The notes: generated from the letters alone by a model not told the origin. A stretch of DNA of 64,000 nucleotides from Leadbetterella sp035299025 (GCA_035299025.1 DATGXK010000008.1:930001-994000), one strand, 5' to 3'; positions 34,064 through 43,861 are shown, numbered from the stretch's first letter. A program made the numbers and translations.

Positions 34064-36337
34064 TTATTCAGCATGGCCTCTAGAAACACTACTTACACCG
34101 TCTATTTCCTCGAGTTTTGACATCAAAATATCCAAATGTTTGGTATCAAACACGTAAACTTTGATTTTTCCCTCAAATATACCATCAAAAGTTTCAACAG
34201 AAAGCCCTCGCATGTTAATATGTAGTTCGCCGGAAATCACTTTCGAGATATCTTGAATCATGCCTACACGGTCTATTCCATTCAAATCTATGGAAACTAG
34301 GTAAGATTTTTCTATTTGGCTGGCCCAGCGAGCTTTAATTACCCTGTTGCCATAATTTGAAAGCAATTGCTGGGCGTTGGGGCAGAGGTTTCGGTGTATT
34401 TTAATGCCTTCATTTATGGTTAGAAAGCCAAAAACATCATCGCCAGGGATAGGATTACAGCATCTCGAAAGTGTGAAATCAATGTGCTGCATATCGTCAC
34501 CAATCAGTAGGGTATCGTTGCCTTTGGTTTGTTTTATTTCTTTTTCAAAACTTTTGGCATCTTTGAAGGCCTTTTCATCGATAACAATTTTCTTCTGGCG
34601 GTTGACCAGGGCCTCCCTTTCATGTTTAAATTTCTTTATCTCGTCAGGAAGAATATAGCCTTTTCCAAAGAAATAAAAGAGTTCATTATAGTCTTTTTTG
34701 TTGAAGAAAGCTCGAAGCTGGTTGAATGTTTCTAGGTTGTTTTCAAGCCCAAGATGTTTTAATTTCTTGATTATGATTTCTTTACCTTCGGTTATGTAGC
34801 CTTTGTTTGATTCTTTGAGGGTATCTTTTATTCTAGCCTTGGCTTTTGAAGTAACAACAAACCTGAGCCAATCCTCCGATGGTTTTTGGTTTTTAGTAGT
34901 TAGAATTTCGACTTGGTCGCCATTCTGCAAAACGTGGCTAATGGGCACCAAATGGCTGTTTACTTTTCCGGCCGTACATTTCCGTCCAATTTCGGTATGC
35001 ACATCGAAAGCAAAATCTAGTACAGTGGCTCCTTTTCGGAGTACTCGGAGGTCGCCCTTAGGTGTAAAGACAAATATTTCTTCATTGAATAGGTTTCCTC
35101 TAAAATCTTCCAAAAACTCTATTGCCGAACTATCTTTAGACGCCAAAGTATCTCGGACTTGATTTAGCCAATTGTCAAGTGGTTTGTCGAGCGAGGTATC
35201 TGCTCCTTTATATTTCCAGTGTGCTGCGTAACCTTTTTCGGCGATTTCGTCCATACGCTCGGTACGTATTTGTACCTCTACCCATACACCGGCATTGCTC
35301 ATCACGGTGGTGTGAAGCGACTCGTAGCCGTTGGCTCTTGGGGTCGATATCCAGTCTTTAAGTCTGTCTGGGTTAGGTTTATACTCGTCCGTTACGATAG
35401 AATACGCTTGCCAGCAGGCTGCTTTTTCACGTTCTTTTTCTTGAGGAGGAATTCCGGTGAGGATAATTCTAATGGCAAAAAGGTCATAAATATTTTCAAA
35501 GCTTACATTTTGGTTTTGAAGTTTCTTCCAAATAGAATAAATGTGCTTTGGTCGCCCTTTTATGTAAAAATCTAAGTGAGCGTCTTTGAGTCTCTTCGAA
35601 ATTGGTTTCATGAAACCGTCTATGAGCCGTTTTCTTGCGGCCTTTGAGGTGTTCAATCGCGAAGAAATGTCTTTATAAATATCTGGTTCGGTATATTTTA
35701 GGTAAAGGTCTTCAAGTTCAGATTTTATTTGATACAAACCAAGCCTATGGGCAAGTGGAGCATATATATAAATGGTCTCGTGAGCAATTTTTAGTTGTGA
35801 GTTGCGAGCCATGCTACCCAGTGTACGCATATTGTGTAGTCTATCGGCCAGTTTTATCAGAATTACCCTTACGTCTTGTGATAACGTCAAGAGCATTTTT
35901 CTGAAGTTTTCGGCTTGAGCAGACTGCGTTTGCTCAAAATTCTCGGCTATTTTGGTAAGCCCATCAATTATCTGAGCCACCTTTGGTCCAAAATCTTTCT
36001 CTATTTCGGTCAAAGTAATACTCGTGTCTTCCACCACATCGTGCAATAATGCACAGATAATAGAAGTAGGGCCAAGTCCTATTTCTTCGACACAAATGTA
36101 AGCTACTTCAAGAGGGTGATAGATGTAGGGTTCGCCAGATTTCCTACGCATTTCTTTGTGGGCCTCCATAGAAATATCAAGAGCCTTTCTTATCAATTTG
36201 GTATCTCCTTCTTTGATATGCTCTTTTGCCCCACGCAAAATCTTTTTATACCACTTGGTTATTTCCTTTTTTTCGGCTTCGGTATAGTATTCATGTGGCA
36301 GTTCTACGGTCAATATATTTTCTTTACTCAATCCCAT
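34064..36337 (-). CDS. Bifunctional (p)ppGpp synthase/hydrolase (RelA/SpoT)
   Basis: A 757-aa stringent response enzyme; I use the ATG at 36337 instead of the TTG one codon earlier. Domain order is complete. The HD hydrolase domain has HPLEVAYI (His about 74) and LLHDVVEDT (about 98-106). The synthetase domain has STPRANGYESLHTTVM (about 345-360), followed by the TGS domain (EEIFVFTPKGDLRVLRKGA), a zinc-finger/CC segment (FTLSRCCNPIPGDDV) and the ACT domain at the end. Intact HD and synthetase motifs mean it can both make and degrade the alarmone. It is the only relA/spoT homologue in the window. Confidence 0.96.
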   Translation of the reverse strand: MGLSKENILTVELPHEYYTEAEKKEITKWYKKILRGAKEHIKEGDTKLIRKALDISMEAHKEMRRKSGEPYIYHPLEVAYICVEEIGLGPTSIICALLHDVVEDTSITLTEIEKDFGPKVAQIIDGLTKIAENFEQTQSAQAENFRKMLLTLSQDVRVILIKLADRLHNMRTLGSMARNSQLKIAHETIYIYAPLAHRLGLYQIKSELEDLYLKYTEPDIYKDISSRLNTSKAARKRLIDGFMKPISKRLKDAHLDFYIKGRPKHIYSIWKKLQNQNVSFENIYDLFAIRIILTGIPPQEKEREKAACWQAYSIVTDEYKPNPDRLKDWISTPRANGYESLHTTVMSNAGVWVEVQIRTERMDEIAEKGYAAHWKYKGADTSLDKPLDNWLNQVRDTLASKDSSAIEFLEDFRGNLFNEEIFVFTPKGDLRVLRKGATVLDFAFDVHTEIGRKCTAGKVNSHLVPISHVLQNGDQVEILTTKNQKPSEDWLRFVVTSKAKARIKDTLKESNKGYITEGKEIIIKKLKHLGLENNLETFNQLRAFFNKKDYNELFYFFGKGYILPDEIKKFKHEREALVNRQKKIVIDEKAFKDAKSFEKEIKQTKGNDTLLIGDDMQHIDFTLSRCCNPIPGDDVFGFLTINEGIKIHRNLCPNAQQLLSNYGNRVIKARWASQIEKSYLVSIDLNGIDRVGMIQDISKVISGELHINMRGLSVETFDGIFEGKIKVYVFDTKHLDILMSKLEEIDGVSSVSRGHAE

Positions 36338-36477
36338 CAATTTTTTCTCCTCCTCAGAAAGTAAGATTTAATTTTTGCTAATGTATGCAAAAACTAATAT
36401 TTTCTAAAGTAAAAATTACATTACGTTTGGTAGAAAAATAATTTGTTTAAAAAAAACGAAAAACATTTGTGGTTTTT

Positions 36478-36507
36478 TTGATTAATAAAAAAATAAGTCT
36501 AACTTTG
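36478..36507 (+). promoter_or_regulatory. Bacteroidota promoter of tRNA-Leu
   Basis: TTG (36478-36480), 19-base spacer, then TAACTTTG (36500-36507), a full match to TTG-N19-TAnnTTTG. The mature tRNA begins 32 bases further on. Confidence 0.75.
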
Positions 36508-36538
36508 CACCCCGAATAATCGAAAGACGTATTCACTT

Positions 36539-36620
36539 GCGGGCGTGGCGGAACTGGTAGACGTGCTAGACTTAGGATCTAGTGCCGCAAGGCGTGGGGG
36601 TTCGATTCCCTCCGCCCGTA
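36539..36620 (+). tRNA. tRNA-Leu (anticodon TAG)
   Basis: An 82-base cloverleaf. The acceptor stem GCGGGCG pairs with CGCCCGT (one G:T), the anticodon stem is CTAGA/TCTAG with loop CTTAGGA giving anticodon TAG, the variable arm is GCCGCAAGGC, and the T-arm contains GGTTCGATTCC. The discriminator base is A and CCA is not encoded. The longer variable arm fits a leucine tRNA. Confidence 0.96.
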
Positions 36621-36625
36621 CTTCT

Positions 36626-36658
36626 AACCCTTCAATCCTAAAATATGGTTGAAGGGTT
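36626..36658 (+). terminator. Terminator after tRNA-Leu
   Basis: AACCCTTCAA (36626-36635) and TTGAAGGGTT (36649-36658) form a 10-bp stem followed by T-rich sequence. It separates the tRNA from tig. Confidence 0.8.
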
Positions 36659-36695
36659 TTTAAATTTTATAGAGTTCGAACAAAAATTCAAGTAA

Positions 36696-38039
36696 ATGCA
36701 AACAAAATTTGACAAAGTTTCTTCTACATTGGCAAACCTTACGGTAGAAGTAAGCGAGGAAGATTACAAAGGATTGGTAGATAAAAAACTTAAAGAATAC
36801 GCTAAAACCGCAAATGTTAAAGGTTTCAGACCTGGGCATGTGCCGCTTCAATATATCAAAAGTATTTACGGGAAGGGAGTTTTAGTAGACGAGGTTATAA
36901 AAGTAGCCAGTGATGCTGTAAATGCAGCTATTGCAGACAATAAACTTAACGTTGTAGGTGAGCCAACTCCAAAAGAGGATTCTTATAAAATAGATTGGGC
37001 TAATCAAAAAGAGTTTGTTTTTGAATACGAAATAGGTTTTGCTTCGGATTTTACGGTAGACGTAGAAAAACTTCCGACTATTACGCAATACGAAATTCAA
37101 CCTTCGGATGAGCAAATAGCAACGACAATAGAAGACCTAAAAAACAGGTTTGGAGCAGAAACAGAGCCAGAAGAAGCAGAACTTGGTGACATTATTTTTG
37201 GAAAATTAAGCCAAGAGTCTACAGAGTTTAGTTTCCAGTCTGGAATACCAACGGATAAAGTAAAGGCAGATGCTCAAAAACTTTTCGTTGGACTTGAAAA
37301 AGGCAGCTCTTTGAAATTTGATATTCAATCTATTTTTGAAACAGCCAAAGAATTGGGCTTCGCAACGGGTAAATCAGATGAAGACGCGGCTGCACTTGAA
37401 GGAGAATTCGATTTTGTGGTTGAGAAAATAACCAGAATTAGCCCTTCGGAGCTAAATCAAGAGCTTTTTGATAAGGTCTTAGGGCCTGGCAAAGCGGCTT
37501 CTGAAGAAGAGTTTGTGACTCAGTTGAAAGAGATTATCAAAGGAAATTACAACAGAGAGTCTGAGTTTCTTTTGGACTTTGATGTAGATAAATTGTTGAT
37601 AGACAACACGCCAATTGAGCTTCCAAATGAGTTCTTGAAGAAATGGTTGATTGAAATTAACCAAGGAAAAGCTACAGAGGCTGACGTAGAGAAGGAATTT
37701 GATGCTATAGCCAAAGGATTGAAGTTAGATCTTATCAAAACCGAAATAGCTAAACAAAACGATATCAAAGTACAATACGATGATGTTTTGGAAGAAATCA
37801 AAAACGAAATCAGAGGATATTTTGGTCAGCAAGGAGGTTTTGAAGGTATGGAGGAATTCATAGACAGCATGGCCAAAAAGCAGTTGGGAGAGAAAAACAA
37901 TGAAGCTACCAAAAAGCATTTTGAGAAAGCATTCGGAAGAAAGGTATTAAACTTTGTGAAGGAAAAAGTGAAGAAAGAAACCAAATCAGTAATGGTGGAG
38001 GAGTTCAATTCAATCGCTTCAGAGAAATACAAAGTATAA
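36696..38039 (+). CDS. tig: Trigger factor
   Basis: A 447-aa ribosome-associated chaperone. The N-terminal domain carries the ribosome-binding signature as GFRPGHVP (43-50). A divergent PPIase-like middle domain (about 150-250) and a long helical C-terminal domain follow, ending KKETKSVMVEEFNSIASEKYKV. The order tig-clpP-clpX is conserved across many bacteria. A strong terminator follows, so here the three genes are at least partly separate units. Confidence 0.95.
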   Translation: MQTKFDKVSSTLANLTVEVSEEDYKGLVDKKLKEYAKTANVKGFRPGHVPLQYIKSIYGKGVLVDEVIKVASDAVNAAIADNKLNVVGEPTPKEDSYKIDWANQKEFVFEYEIGFASDFTVDVEKLPTITQYEIQPSDEQIATTIEDLKNRFGAETEPEEAELGDIIFGKLSQESTEFSFQSGIPTDKVKADAQKLFVGLEKGSSLKFDIQSIFETAKELGFATGKSDEDAAALEGEFDFVVEKITRISPSELNQELFDKVLGPGKAASEEEFVTQLKEIIKGNYNRESEFLLDFDVDKLLIDNTPIELPNEFLKKWLIEINQGKATEADVEKEFDAIAKGLKLDLIKTEIAKQNDIKVQYDDVLEEIKNEIRGYFGQQGGFEGMEEFIDSMAKKQLGEKNNEATKKHFEKAFGRKVLNFVKEKVKKETKSVMVEEFNSIASEKYKV

Positions 38040-38062
38040 TTTTTCTTGAAAATATAAATAAT

Positions 38063-38099
38063 AAAAATCGGGTACTGGGTTCGCTCAAACCCGATTTTT
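38063..38099 (+). terminator. Terminator after tig
   Basis: AAAAATCGGGT (38063-38073) pairs with ACCCGATTTTT (38089-38099) around a 15-base loop, ending in a T-run. Confidence 0.85.
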
Positions 38100-38162
38100 T
38101 CGTTTTGGGGTATTGAACTTTTAGATAATTTAGATAGTTTTAAGTTAAACAAATTAAATAAA

Positions 38163-38834
38163 ATGCATTTAGGAGAAGAATTTAGAAAATATGCGGTGCA
38201 TCACCAAGGAATGAGTGGTCTGATGATAGACGACTACATGAAGCACAATGTAACCAACATGACTCCCAACATTATCGAAGAAAGACCGATGCGTTTTGCA
38301 GCCATTGATGTATTCTCTCGTTTAATAATGGACAGAATCATATTTTTGGGAACTGGAGTTGACGACCAAATCGCCAACATAGTAGTGGCTCAGTTGTTGT
38401 TTTTAGAGTCTGTAGATGCCAAAAAAGACATTTTAATGTACATCAATAGCCCGGGTGGCTCTGTGTATGCCGGCCTAGGAATGTATGACACCATGCAATA
38501 TGTGCGACCAGAGGTGGCCACTATTTGTACTTCATTGGCAGCTTCTATGGGAGCGGTATTGTTGGCAGGTGGTGCAGCTGGCAAGCGTACAGCATTGCCT
38601 CATGCACGAGTGATGATTCACCAGCCAAGCGGTGGTGCACAAGGTCAGTCACGCGATATGGAGATAACTGTAAAGCAAATCATTGAGCTTAGAAAAGAGC
38701 TTTATGAAATACTTGCGAAACACTCTGGCAAAACTTTTGAAGAAATAGAGGCAGACTCAGACAGAGACTATTGGATGAAAGCAGAAGAAGCTAAAGCTTA
38801 CGGTCTTATAGACGAGGTTTTGTATAGAAATTGA
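38163..38834 (+). CDS. clpP: ATP-dependent Clp protease proteolytic subunit
   Basis: A 223-aa serine protease subunit. The catalytic triad is Ser128 (SLAASMGAVLL), His153 (MIHQPSGGAQGQ) and Asp202 (SDRDYWM). Also present are the NSPGGSV oxyanion loop (95-101) and an N-terminal propeptide region. It forms the 14-mer chamber that receives proteins unfolded by ClpX. It is flanked by terminators on both sides. Confidence 0.97.
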   Translation: MHLGEEFRKYAVHHQGMSGLMIDDYMKHNVTNMTPNIIEERPMRFAAIDVFSRLIMDRIIFLGTGVDDQIANIVVAQLLFLESVDAKKDILMYINSPGGSVYAGLGMYDTMQYVRPEVATICTSLAASMGAVLLAGGAAGKRTALPHARVMIHQPSGGAQGQSRDMEITVKQIIELRKELYEILAKHSGKTFEEIEADSDRDYWMKAEEAKAYGLIDEVLYRN

Positions 38835-38855
38835 TTTGATATTGTTCGTAATATG

Positions 38856-38887
38856 TGAGCCTTTCCAATACATTTTGGAAAGGCTCA
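38856..38887 (+). terminator. Terminator after clpP
   Basis: TGAGCCTTTCCA (38856-38867) and TGGAAAGGCTCA (38876-38887) form a perfect 12-bp stem followed by TTTTG. Confidence 0.85.
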
Positions 38888-38944
38888 TTTTGTTTCAAAA
38901 GCACTTTTCTGCCCTCGTTTCACTGTTAATTATTTATAATCAAT

Positions 38945-38952
38945 TATTTTTG
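38945..38952 (+). promoter_or_regulatory. Candidate -7 element of clpX
   Basis: TATTTTTG fits TAnnTTTG 15 bases before the clpX start codon. No clear TTG lies at the expected distance upstream, so only the -7 part is supported. Confidence 0.35.
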
Positions 38953-38967
38953 TAAAAATTTTACCAA

Positions 38968-40227
38968 ATGGCATCAAATAAAGAACCCAACTGCTCTTTT
39001 TGCGGGAGAAAAAAAAACGAAGTAGAGCTTTTACTCTCAGGAACAGACGGGCATATATGCAACCTTTGCATAGAGCAGGGTTATGAATTGATTCAGCAAG
39101 AACTATATGGTGTAGGGCCGAAGTCTAAAAAGAAAAAGAAAGGAGATCTACCCAAGTTTGATATAAAACCTCCGATAGATCTCAAAAACTACCTCGATAA
39201 ATTTATTATTGGCCAAGACGAAGCCAAAAAGGTGCTCTCAGTTGCTGTTTATAACCACTACAAGCGTTTGTCGCAACCCAAAAACGATGACGACGTAAAT
39301 ATTGAGAAATCGAATATTATAATGGTGGGTGAAACAGGCACAGGCAAGACGTATTTGGCCAGAACCATCGCCAGAATGCTTCAAGTTCCTTTTGCCATAG
39401 CCGACGCCACAGTTCTTACAGAGGCCGGATACGTGGGAGAAGACGTAGAAAGTATTTTGAGTAGATTGCTACAGGCAGCAGATTATAATGCCGAATTGGC
39501 CGAAAGAGGTATAGTTTATATAGACGAAATTGATAAAATTGCTCGTAAGTCAGATAACCCTTCAATCACCCGCGATGTGAGTGGTGAGGGTGTTCAGCAA
39601 GGGCTACTCAAGCTTTTAGAAGGATCCATAGTGGGTGTTCCGCCTCAGGGAGGACGTAAGCACCCCGATCAGCAGCTAGTACAGGTCAATACCGAGAATA
39701 TTCTTTTTATATGTGGAGGGGCTTTTGACGGCATAGCTCGTCATATAGCCAAAAGAATAAATAAGGCTCCAATAGGGTTTAAAGTGGAGACAAAAGGAAT
39801 TGATTTCAACAACGAAGATAGTTTGTTGAAATTTGTAACCCAGCAGGACCTGAAGTCGTTTGGCCTGATACCAGAGTTGATAGGCCGCTTGCCATTGCTT
39901 ACCTATTTGAACCCATTAGACAAAGAGACTCTCCGAAAAATACTTACCGAGCCACAAAATGCTCTTGTAAAGCAGTATAAAAAACTCTTCGAGATGGAAG
40001 GTATAAAACTTGACTTTAGAGAAGAGGCACTAGATTATATTGTGGAGCAGGCGATTGTTTTTAACCTTGGGGCCAGAGGCTTGAGATCCATCTGTGAGGC
40101 TATTCTTACCGATGCAATGTTTGAGCTTCCATCAGATAAGACCGTCAAGACTTTTGAGGTAACCAAGGAATACGCCCAAAGAAAATTTGAGCACTCGTCG
40201 TTTTATGAAGTCAAATTGGTGGCATAA
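38968..40227 (+). CDS. clpX: ATP-dependent Clp protease ATP-binding subunit ClpX
   Basis: A 419-aa AAA+ unfoldase. The N-terminal zinc-binding domain has Cys9, Cys12, Cys31 and Cys34. Walker A is MVGETGTGKTYLA and Walker B is VYIDEIDKI; the GYVGEDVES pore-1 loop, the RKH loop (GGRKHPDQQ) and sensor 2 (GARGLRSICE) are all in place. It recognises substrates and feeds them to ClpP, encoded just upstream. Confidence 0.97.
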   Translation: MASNKEPNCSFCGRKKNEVELLLSGTDGHICNLCIEQGYELIQQELYGVGPKSKKKKKGDLPKFDIKPPIDLKNYLDKFIIGQDEAKKVLSVAVYNHYKRLSQPKNDDDVNIEKSNIIMVGETGTGKTYLARTIARMLQVPFAIADATVLTEAGYVGEDVESILSRLLQAADYNAELAERGIVYIDEIDKIARKSDNPSITRDVSGEGVQQGLLKLLEGSIVGVPPQGGRKHPDQQLVQVNTENILFICGGAFDGIARHIAKRINKAPIGFKVETKGIDFNNEDSLLKFVTQQDLKSFGLIPELIGRLPLLTYLNPLDKETLRKILTEPQNALVKQYKKLFEMEGIKLDFREEALDYIVEQAIVFNLGARGLRSICEAILTDAMFELPSDKTVKTFEVTKEYAQRKFEHSSFYEVKLVA

Positions 40228-40243
40228 GATAAAAGATATCAGT

Positions 40244-40276
40244 AAAAGCCCTTGATTCGAAAAATCAAGGGCTTTT
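40244..40276 (+). terminator. Terminator after clpX
   Basis: A 14-bp perfect stem (40244-40257 with 40263-40276, core AGCCCTTGATT) and a 5-base loop, followed by TTT. Confidence 0.88.
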
Positions 40277-40367
40277 TTTATGAACAAATTTTGAACTTTA
40301 GGCAGATATATTGATAATAACAAATGAATTTCTAAATTGCATCATCTTAAATTAAACCCCTATTAAT

Positions 40368-41135
40368 ATGTCACAAAAACTAGCAAACAGTTTGGCCAAT
40401 GGCTATGAAGTCAAAATTGGCGATTATATCTCCCGTGGATATGAAATTTTTAAGGCAAACATGGGCTCCTTCATAGGTTATACCGTTTTGTATTTTGCCA
40501 TTACGATGGTAATAAATTTCATTCCTTTTCTCAATATTCTCGGCTCTCTTATTGTGTCTCCATGCCTTGTTTTTGGTTTTTATTTGGTAGCTAACGTCAT
40601 TTCCAAACAGAACGCCAACCCACCTTTCAATACTTTTTTCAACGGCTTCAATTACATAGCCAAACTCATAGTAATTACCTTAATAACTTTTGTGGTTATA
40701 CTGATCTGTATTATGCCTTTTATTATTTCGGTTGGAGTGAGTATTTTCACTTTACAAGATAGTGATAACGAGGAAATTTGGAACGCTATAATGGCAGGCC
40801 CTTTACCAATTTTAGCAATCGGCTTCTTGATAATGATTTACTTTAGTATAAGCTGGGCATTCTCTTCAATGGTGGCGGTTTTTCACAATAAAGAATCTTG
40901 GGCTTCAATGGAAATCAGCCGCAAAGTGGTTGGCAAAAACTGGTTTATGATTCTTCTGTTTTTGTTTGTAGTTGGTATTATCATAGGAGCAGGGATGCTC
41001 GTGTTGGGTATCGGAATTATCTTTACCCTTCCGCTCGGCATGTGTAGCATATATGCGGCCTTTGAGGACATTTTTGGCCTTCCGGCCGAGGAACAAGGGT
41101 CTGCAGATGTTGGTATATCCGAACAGACCGTTTGA
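40368..41135 (+). CDS. Multi-pass membrane protein of unknown function
   Basis: A 255-aa protein with about five to six hydrophobic helices (for example IGYTVLYFAITMVINFIPF, LIVITLITFVVILICIMPF, ILLFLFVVGIIIGAGMLVLG). The N-terminus (KIGDYISRGYEIFKANMGSFIGYTV) and the SMEISRKVVGKNWF segment resemble the DUF975/glycerophosphodiester-phosphodiesterase membrane-domain group. No catalytic residues can be named. It stands alone after clpX, convergent with uxaB through a shared terminator. Confidence 0.8.
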   Translation: MSQKLANSLANGYEVKIGDYISRGYEIFKANMGSFIGYTVLYFAITMVINFIPFLNILGSLIVSPCLVFGFYLVANVISKQNANPPFNTFFNGFNYIAKLIVITLITFVVILICIMPFIISVGVSIFTLQDSDNEEIWNAIMAGPLPILAIGFLIMIYFSISWAFSSMVAVFHNKESWASMEISRKVVGKNWFMILLFLFVVGIIIGAGMLVLGIGIIFTLPLGMCSIYAAFEDIFGLPAEEQGSADVGISEQTV

Positions 41136-41152
41136 CGCATTTGTGAAAAAAC

Positions 41153-41189
41153 AAAATAGCCTTTGAGAACTCCTCAAAGGCTATTTTGT
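41153..41189. terminator. Bidirectional terminator between convergent genes
   Basis: A perfect 16-bp stem, CAAAATAGCCTTTGAG (41153-41168) with CTCAAAGGCTATTTTG (41174-41189), loop of 5. A- and T-rich flanks let it serve both the membrane protein gene and uxaB. Confidence 0.88.
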
Positions 41190-41206
41190 TCAAAATTTGA
41201 TTATAA

Positions 41207-42658
41207 TCAGGCATAAACATTCAATGCCGACACAACGTCTTTTACGCCGCACATCATCATGTTGGATAAGTGATTTTCCACATTACTTTCAAAGCCCTTA
41301 AGTTCACTCAAGTCAGAACCCCAAAGCTCTTTGTTTCTTAACACTACCGAAACCACTTCGTGTGCCGAATTGTGCTCCCAAACGGATTTAAAATAAGCCG
41401 CAGAATCACAATTGATAATATATTTTTCTCCTTCATGCTCCCCATAAAACTTACCGTTCTCCTCTTCGGTAGCCTTCATAAACAGCAAATATGCGGCAAA
41501 ACATCTGGCAAAATATTGCGGTACGGAGTCGAAGGTATTGTAGTAGTTTAATAAAAGAGGAATAGCCCTTGCCTTCATTTTGAGGGTATACTGAAGTGTT
41601 ATGCTAAGCCATTGATGTTCAAGATAGGGGTTTCTAAACCTGTCCATCACCTCTCTTCCATATCTATGGGTGGTTTTTTGGTCTAAATTGAGCGGAATTG
41701 CTGGCCCGAGCTCAGTGAGCATCAAAATAGTAATGTATTTTTCCATCATTTCGTCAGAAAGGGCTTCTTTTACGAGCCTAAATCCTGACAAGTAAGCCAT
41801 GCCACATAAAAGTGTATGCGGGGCATTTAGAAGACGAAGCTTTAGTTCGCGGTATTTGTCGATGTTTTTGGCAATTTTCACCCCATTGTCTGCCTCGGCA
41901 AAACCCAATATATCCTCAAGACCCTCACCTTCAATCGCCCAAAGCCGATAAACTTCCGCTTTGATAATGAGATTATCTTGATATCCAATTTTTTCAAAAA
42001 GTTTTCCTGCCTCTTCATCATTTGGTTTACCCGGAACTATTCTATCTACCAATGAGCTACAGAATTTGACTTTTTGACTGAGCCATTCACCAAAACCTTC
42101 TTCAAAATTATTGGCTTTCACGTGTTTGTCTACAATGCTTTTAAGAATAGCACCATTGTTAACAATCAATTCGGTAGGTATAATTATCGTTTCAGCTTTA
42201 TTGGTTTCATATCTTTTATACAGCCAAGCAGTTAGTTTTCCGGGGTAGGAATCAGGGCACCCTTCGGCCAAGTTTTCCTGAACATACACAAGTCCAGCTT
42301 CGGTTGTGTTCGAAACCACCAACTGAATCTCAGGGTTTTCGGCCGTCTGCAGTATTTCTTCCCAATGTATTTTCGTGCTAAGTGTTCTGCTGATACAGTC
42401 TACAATAATGTCCTCTTCTATGGTTTTGGCGTTTTCCAGCCCTCTTACTGAGATGGTGTAGAGGTTATCTTGGTTCGTAAATTCAGAAACATCGGGCCCC
42501 GTGGTTTTGACCATTACCACGCTGCCATTATAAATACCGGCCTTATTGGCCTTATCAATAAAATAATCTATGAGTCCTCTAAGAAGTACACCAGTGCCAA
42601 ATTGTAGGACTTTTTCGGGGTATTTAGAAGAAATATTTTTAGTGGTTCTGTTAAGCAT
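41207..42658 (-). CDS. uxaB: Tagaturonate reductase
   Basis: A 483-aa polyol/hexuronate dehydrogenase-family enzyme that reduces D-tagaturonate to D-altronate with NADH in galacturonate breakdown. The N-terminal nucleotide-binding segment (VLQFGTGVLLRGLIDYFIDKAN), the VVSNTTEAGLVY motif, and the C-terminal catalytic pattern KLRLLNAPHTLLCGMAYLSG (Lys and His) are all visible. Length matches UxaB. Other galacturonate genes (uxaA, uxaC) are not in the window. Confidence 0.9.
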   Translation of the reverse strand: MLNRTTKNISSKYPEKVLQFGTGVLLRGLIDYFIDKANKAGIYNGSVVMVKTTGPDVSEFTNQDNLYTISVRGLENAKTIEEDIIVDCISRTLSTKIHWEEILQTAENPEIQLVVSNTTEAGLVYVQENLAEGCPDSYPGKLTAWLYKRYETNKAETIIIPTELIVNNGAILKSIVDKHVKANNFEEGFGEWLSQKVKFCSSLVDRIVPGKPNDEEAGKLFEKIGYQDNLIIKAEVYRLWAIEGEGLEDILGFAEADNGVKIAKNIDKYRELKLRLLNAPHTLLCGMAYLSGFRLVKEALSDEMMEKYITILMLTELGPAIPLNLDQKTTHRYGREVMDRFRNPYLEHQWLSITLQYTLKMKARAIPLLLNYYNTFDSVPQYFARCFAAYLLFMKATEEENGKFYGEHEGEKYIINCDSAAYFKSVWEHNSAHEVVSVVLRNKELWGSDLSELKGFESNVENHLSNMMMCGVKDVVSALNVYA

Positions 42659-42897
42659 TGGTTGTTTATTTGAAAACTCAAAAATATCTAATAATTACCT
42701 GACTTTTTAGTAAAATCCAACTATTGTTTGGTGTTTATTTGACAATGATATAGCCAAAGGTGTCATATTTGTATTATAACAAGGGCTGGTCATTAAAAAA
42801 AGAATATTTTATAAGGGAAACTTTCAATAAAAAATAAAACGACTTGCAAATGTTATGCAAGCATACTATTTTTGTTTTAAATCTTTCTTTAATACTT

Positions 42898-43677
42898 ATG
42901 GATTACAAAGTAGCTACAATGGCCGAAATGGCGGCCAATGGTCAATCGCCAGAAATATTGTTTTGGGTAGGATGTGCGGGTTCTTTTGACGACAGATATA
43001 AGAAAGTAACCAAAGCTTTTGTAAAAATTTTGAACCATCTTGATATAAAGTTTGCAGTTTTGGGTACAGAGGAGGCTTGCACTGGCGACCCCGCCCGAAG
43101 AGCAGGTAATGAGTTTACGTTTCAAATGTTGGCCCAGCAAAATATTCAAGTATTGAATGGCTACAATGTAAAAAAGATTGTGACCGCATGTCCGCATTGT
43201 TTTAATACACTCAAAAATGAATATCCTGAACTCGGAGGAAACTACGAAGTAATTCATCACTCTACTTACTTGCAGGAATTGATAAGTTCAGGAAAACTTA
43301 AAGTAGAAGGAGGGGCCTTTAAAGGGCAAAAAATCACTTATCATGATTCGTGTTATTTGGGAAGAGCCAACGATATTTATGAGGCCCCGAGAGATTTGAT
43401 CAAAGCTCTAGATGCCGAGTTGGTTGAAATGAAAAAATGCAAAACCAACGGACTTTGCTGTGGAGCTGGTGGAGGTCAAATGTTTAAAGAACCGGAAAAA
43501 GGCATAAAAGATGTAAACATAGAAAGAATTGAAGACGCTTTGTCCACAGGTTCAAAAGCCATAGCTGTGGCTTGCCCCTTCTGTATGGTGATGATGTCTG
43601 ACGGCGTAAAAAACAAAGAAAAAGAACACGAAGTTAAAGTATACGACTTGGCCGAGCTTTTGGTAGAGAGCTTGTAA
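42898..43677 (+). CDS. CCG-domain (Fe-S)-binding protein, HdrB/GlpC-like
   Basis: A 259-aa protein; the ATG at 42898 (MDYKVATMAEMAANG) is preferred to the frame at 42844. Two Cys-rich CCG repeats are present: Cys26, Cys61, Cys98 and Cys101 (ACPHCF) in the first, and Cys152, Cys187/188 (LCCGAGGGQMF) and Cys226/229 (ACPFCM) in the second. Such domains bind 4Fe-4S clusters and act in electron transfer (heterodisulfide reductase B, glycolate or lactate oxidases). In many genomes it follows a ferredoxin-type partner; here none is adjacent, so its partner must lie elsewhere. Confidence 0.87.
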   Translation: MDYKVATMAEMAANGQSPEILFWVGCAGSFDDRYKKVTKAFVKILNHLDIKFAVLGTEEACTGDPARRAGNEFTFQMLAQQNIQVLNGYNVKKIVTACPHCFNTLKNEYPELGGNYEVIHHSTYLQELISSGKLKVEGGAFKGQKITYHDSCYLGRANDIYEAPRDLIKALDAELVEMKKCKTNGLCCGAGGGQMFKEPEKGIKDVNIERIEDALSTGSKAIAVACPFCMVMMSDGVKNKEKEHEVKVYDLAELLVESL

Positions 43678-43861
43678 GTGACAGTCAGACCGCTGGTCGG
43701 GCCTGCTTTTGTCCAATGTTAAAAAAACAGAATTATTTCCATATTAATTGCCTTATTTAATATTTGAGGTCAACTCAGCCTAAACAATTTAGGAAAATTG
43801 TTTTTCTCGAATAAAAAATCACCTACTTTCATATTCAAAATAATTCAACCCTATTTTTAAT

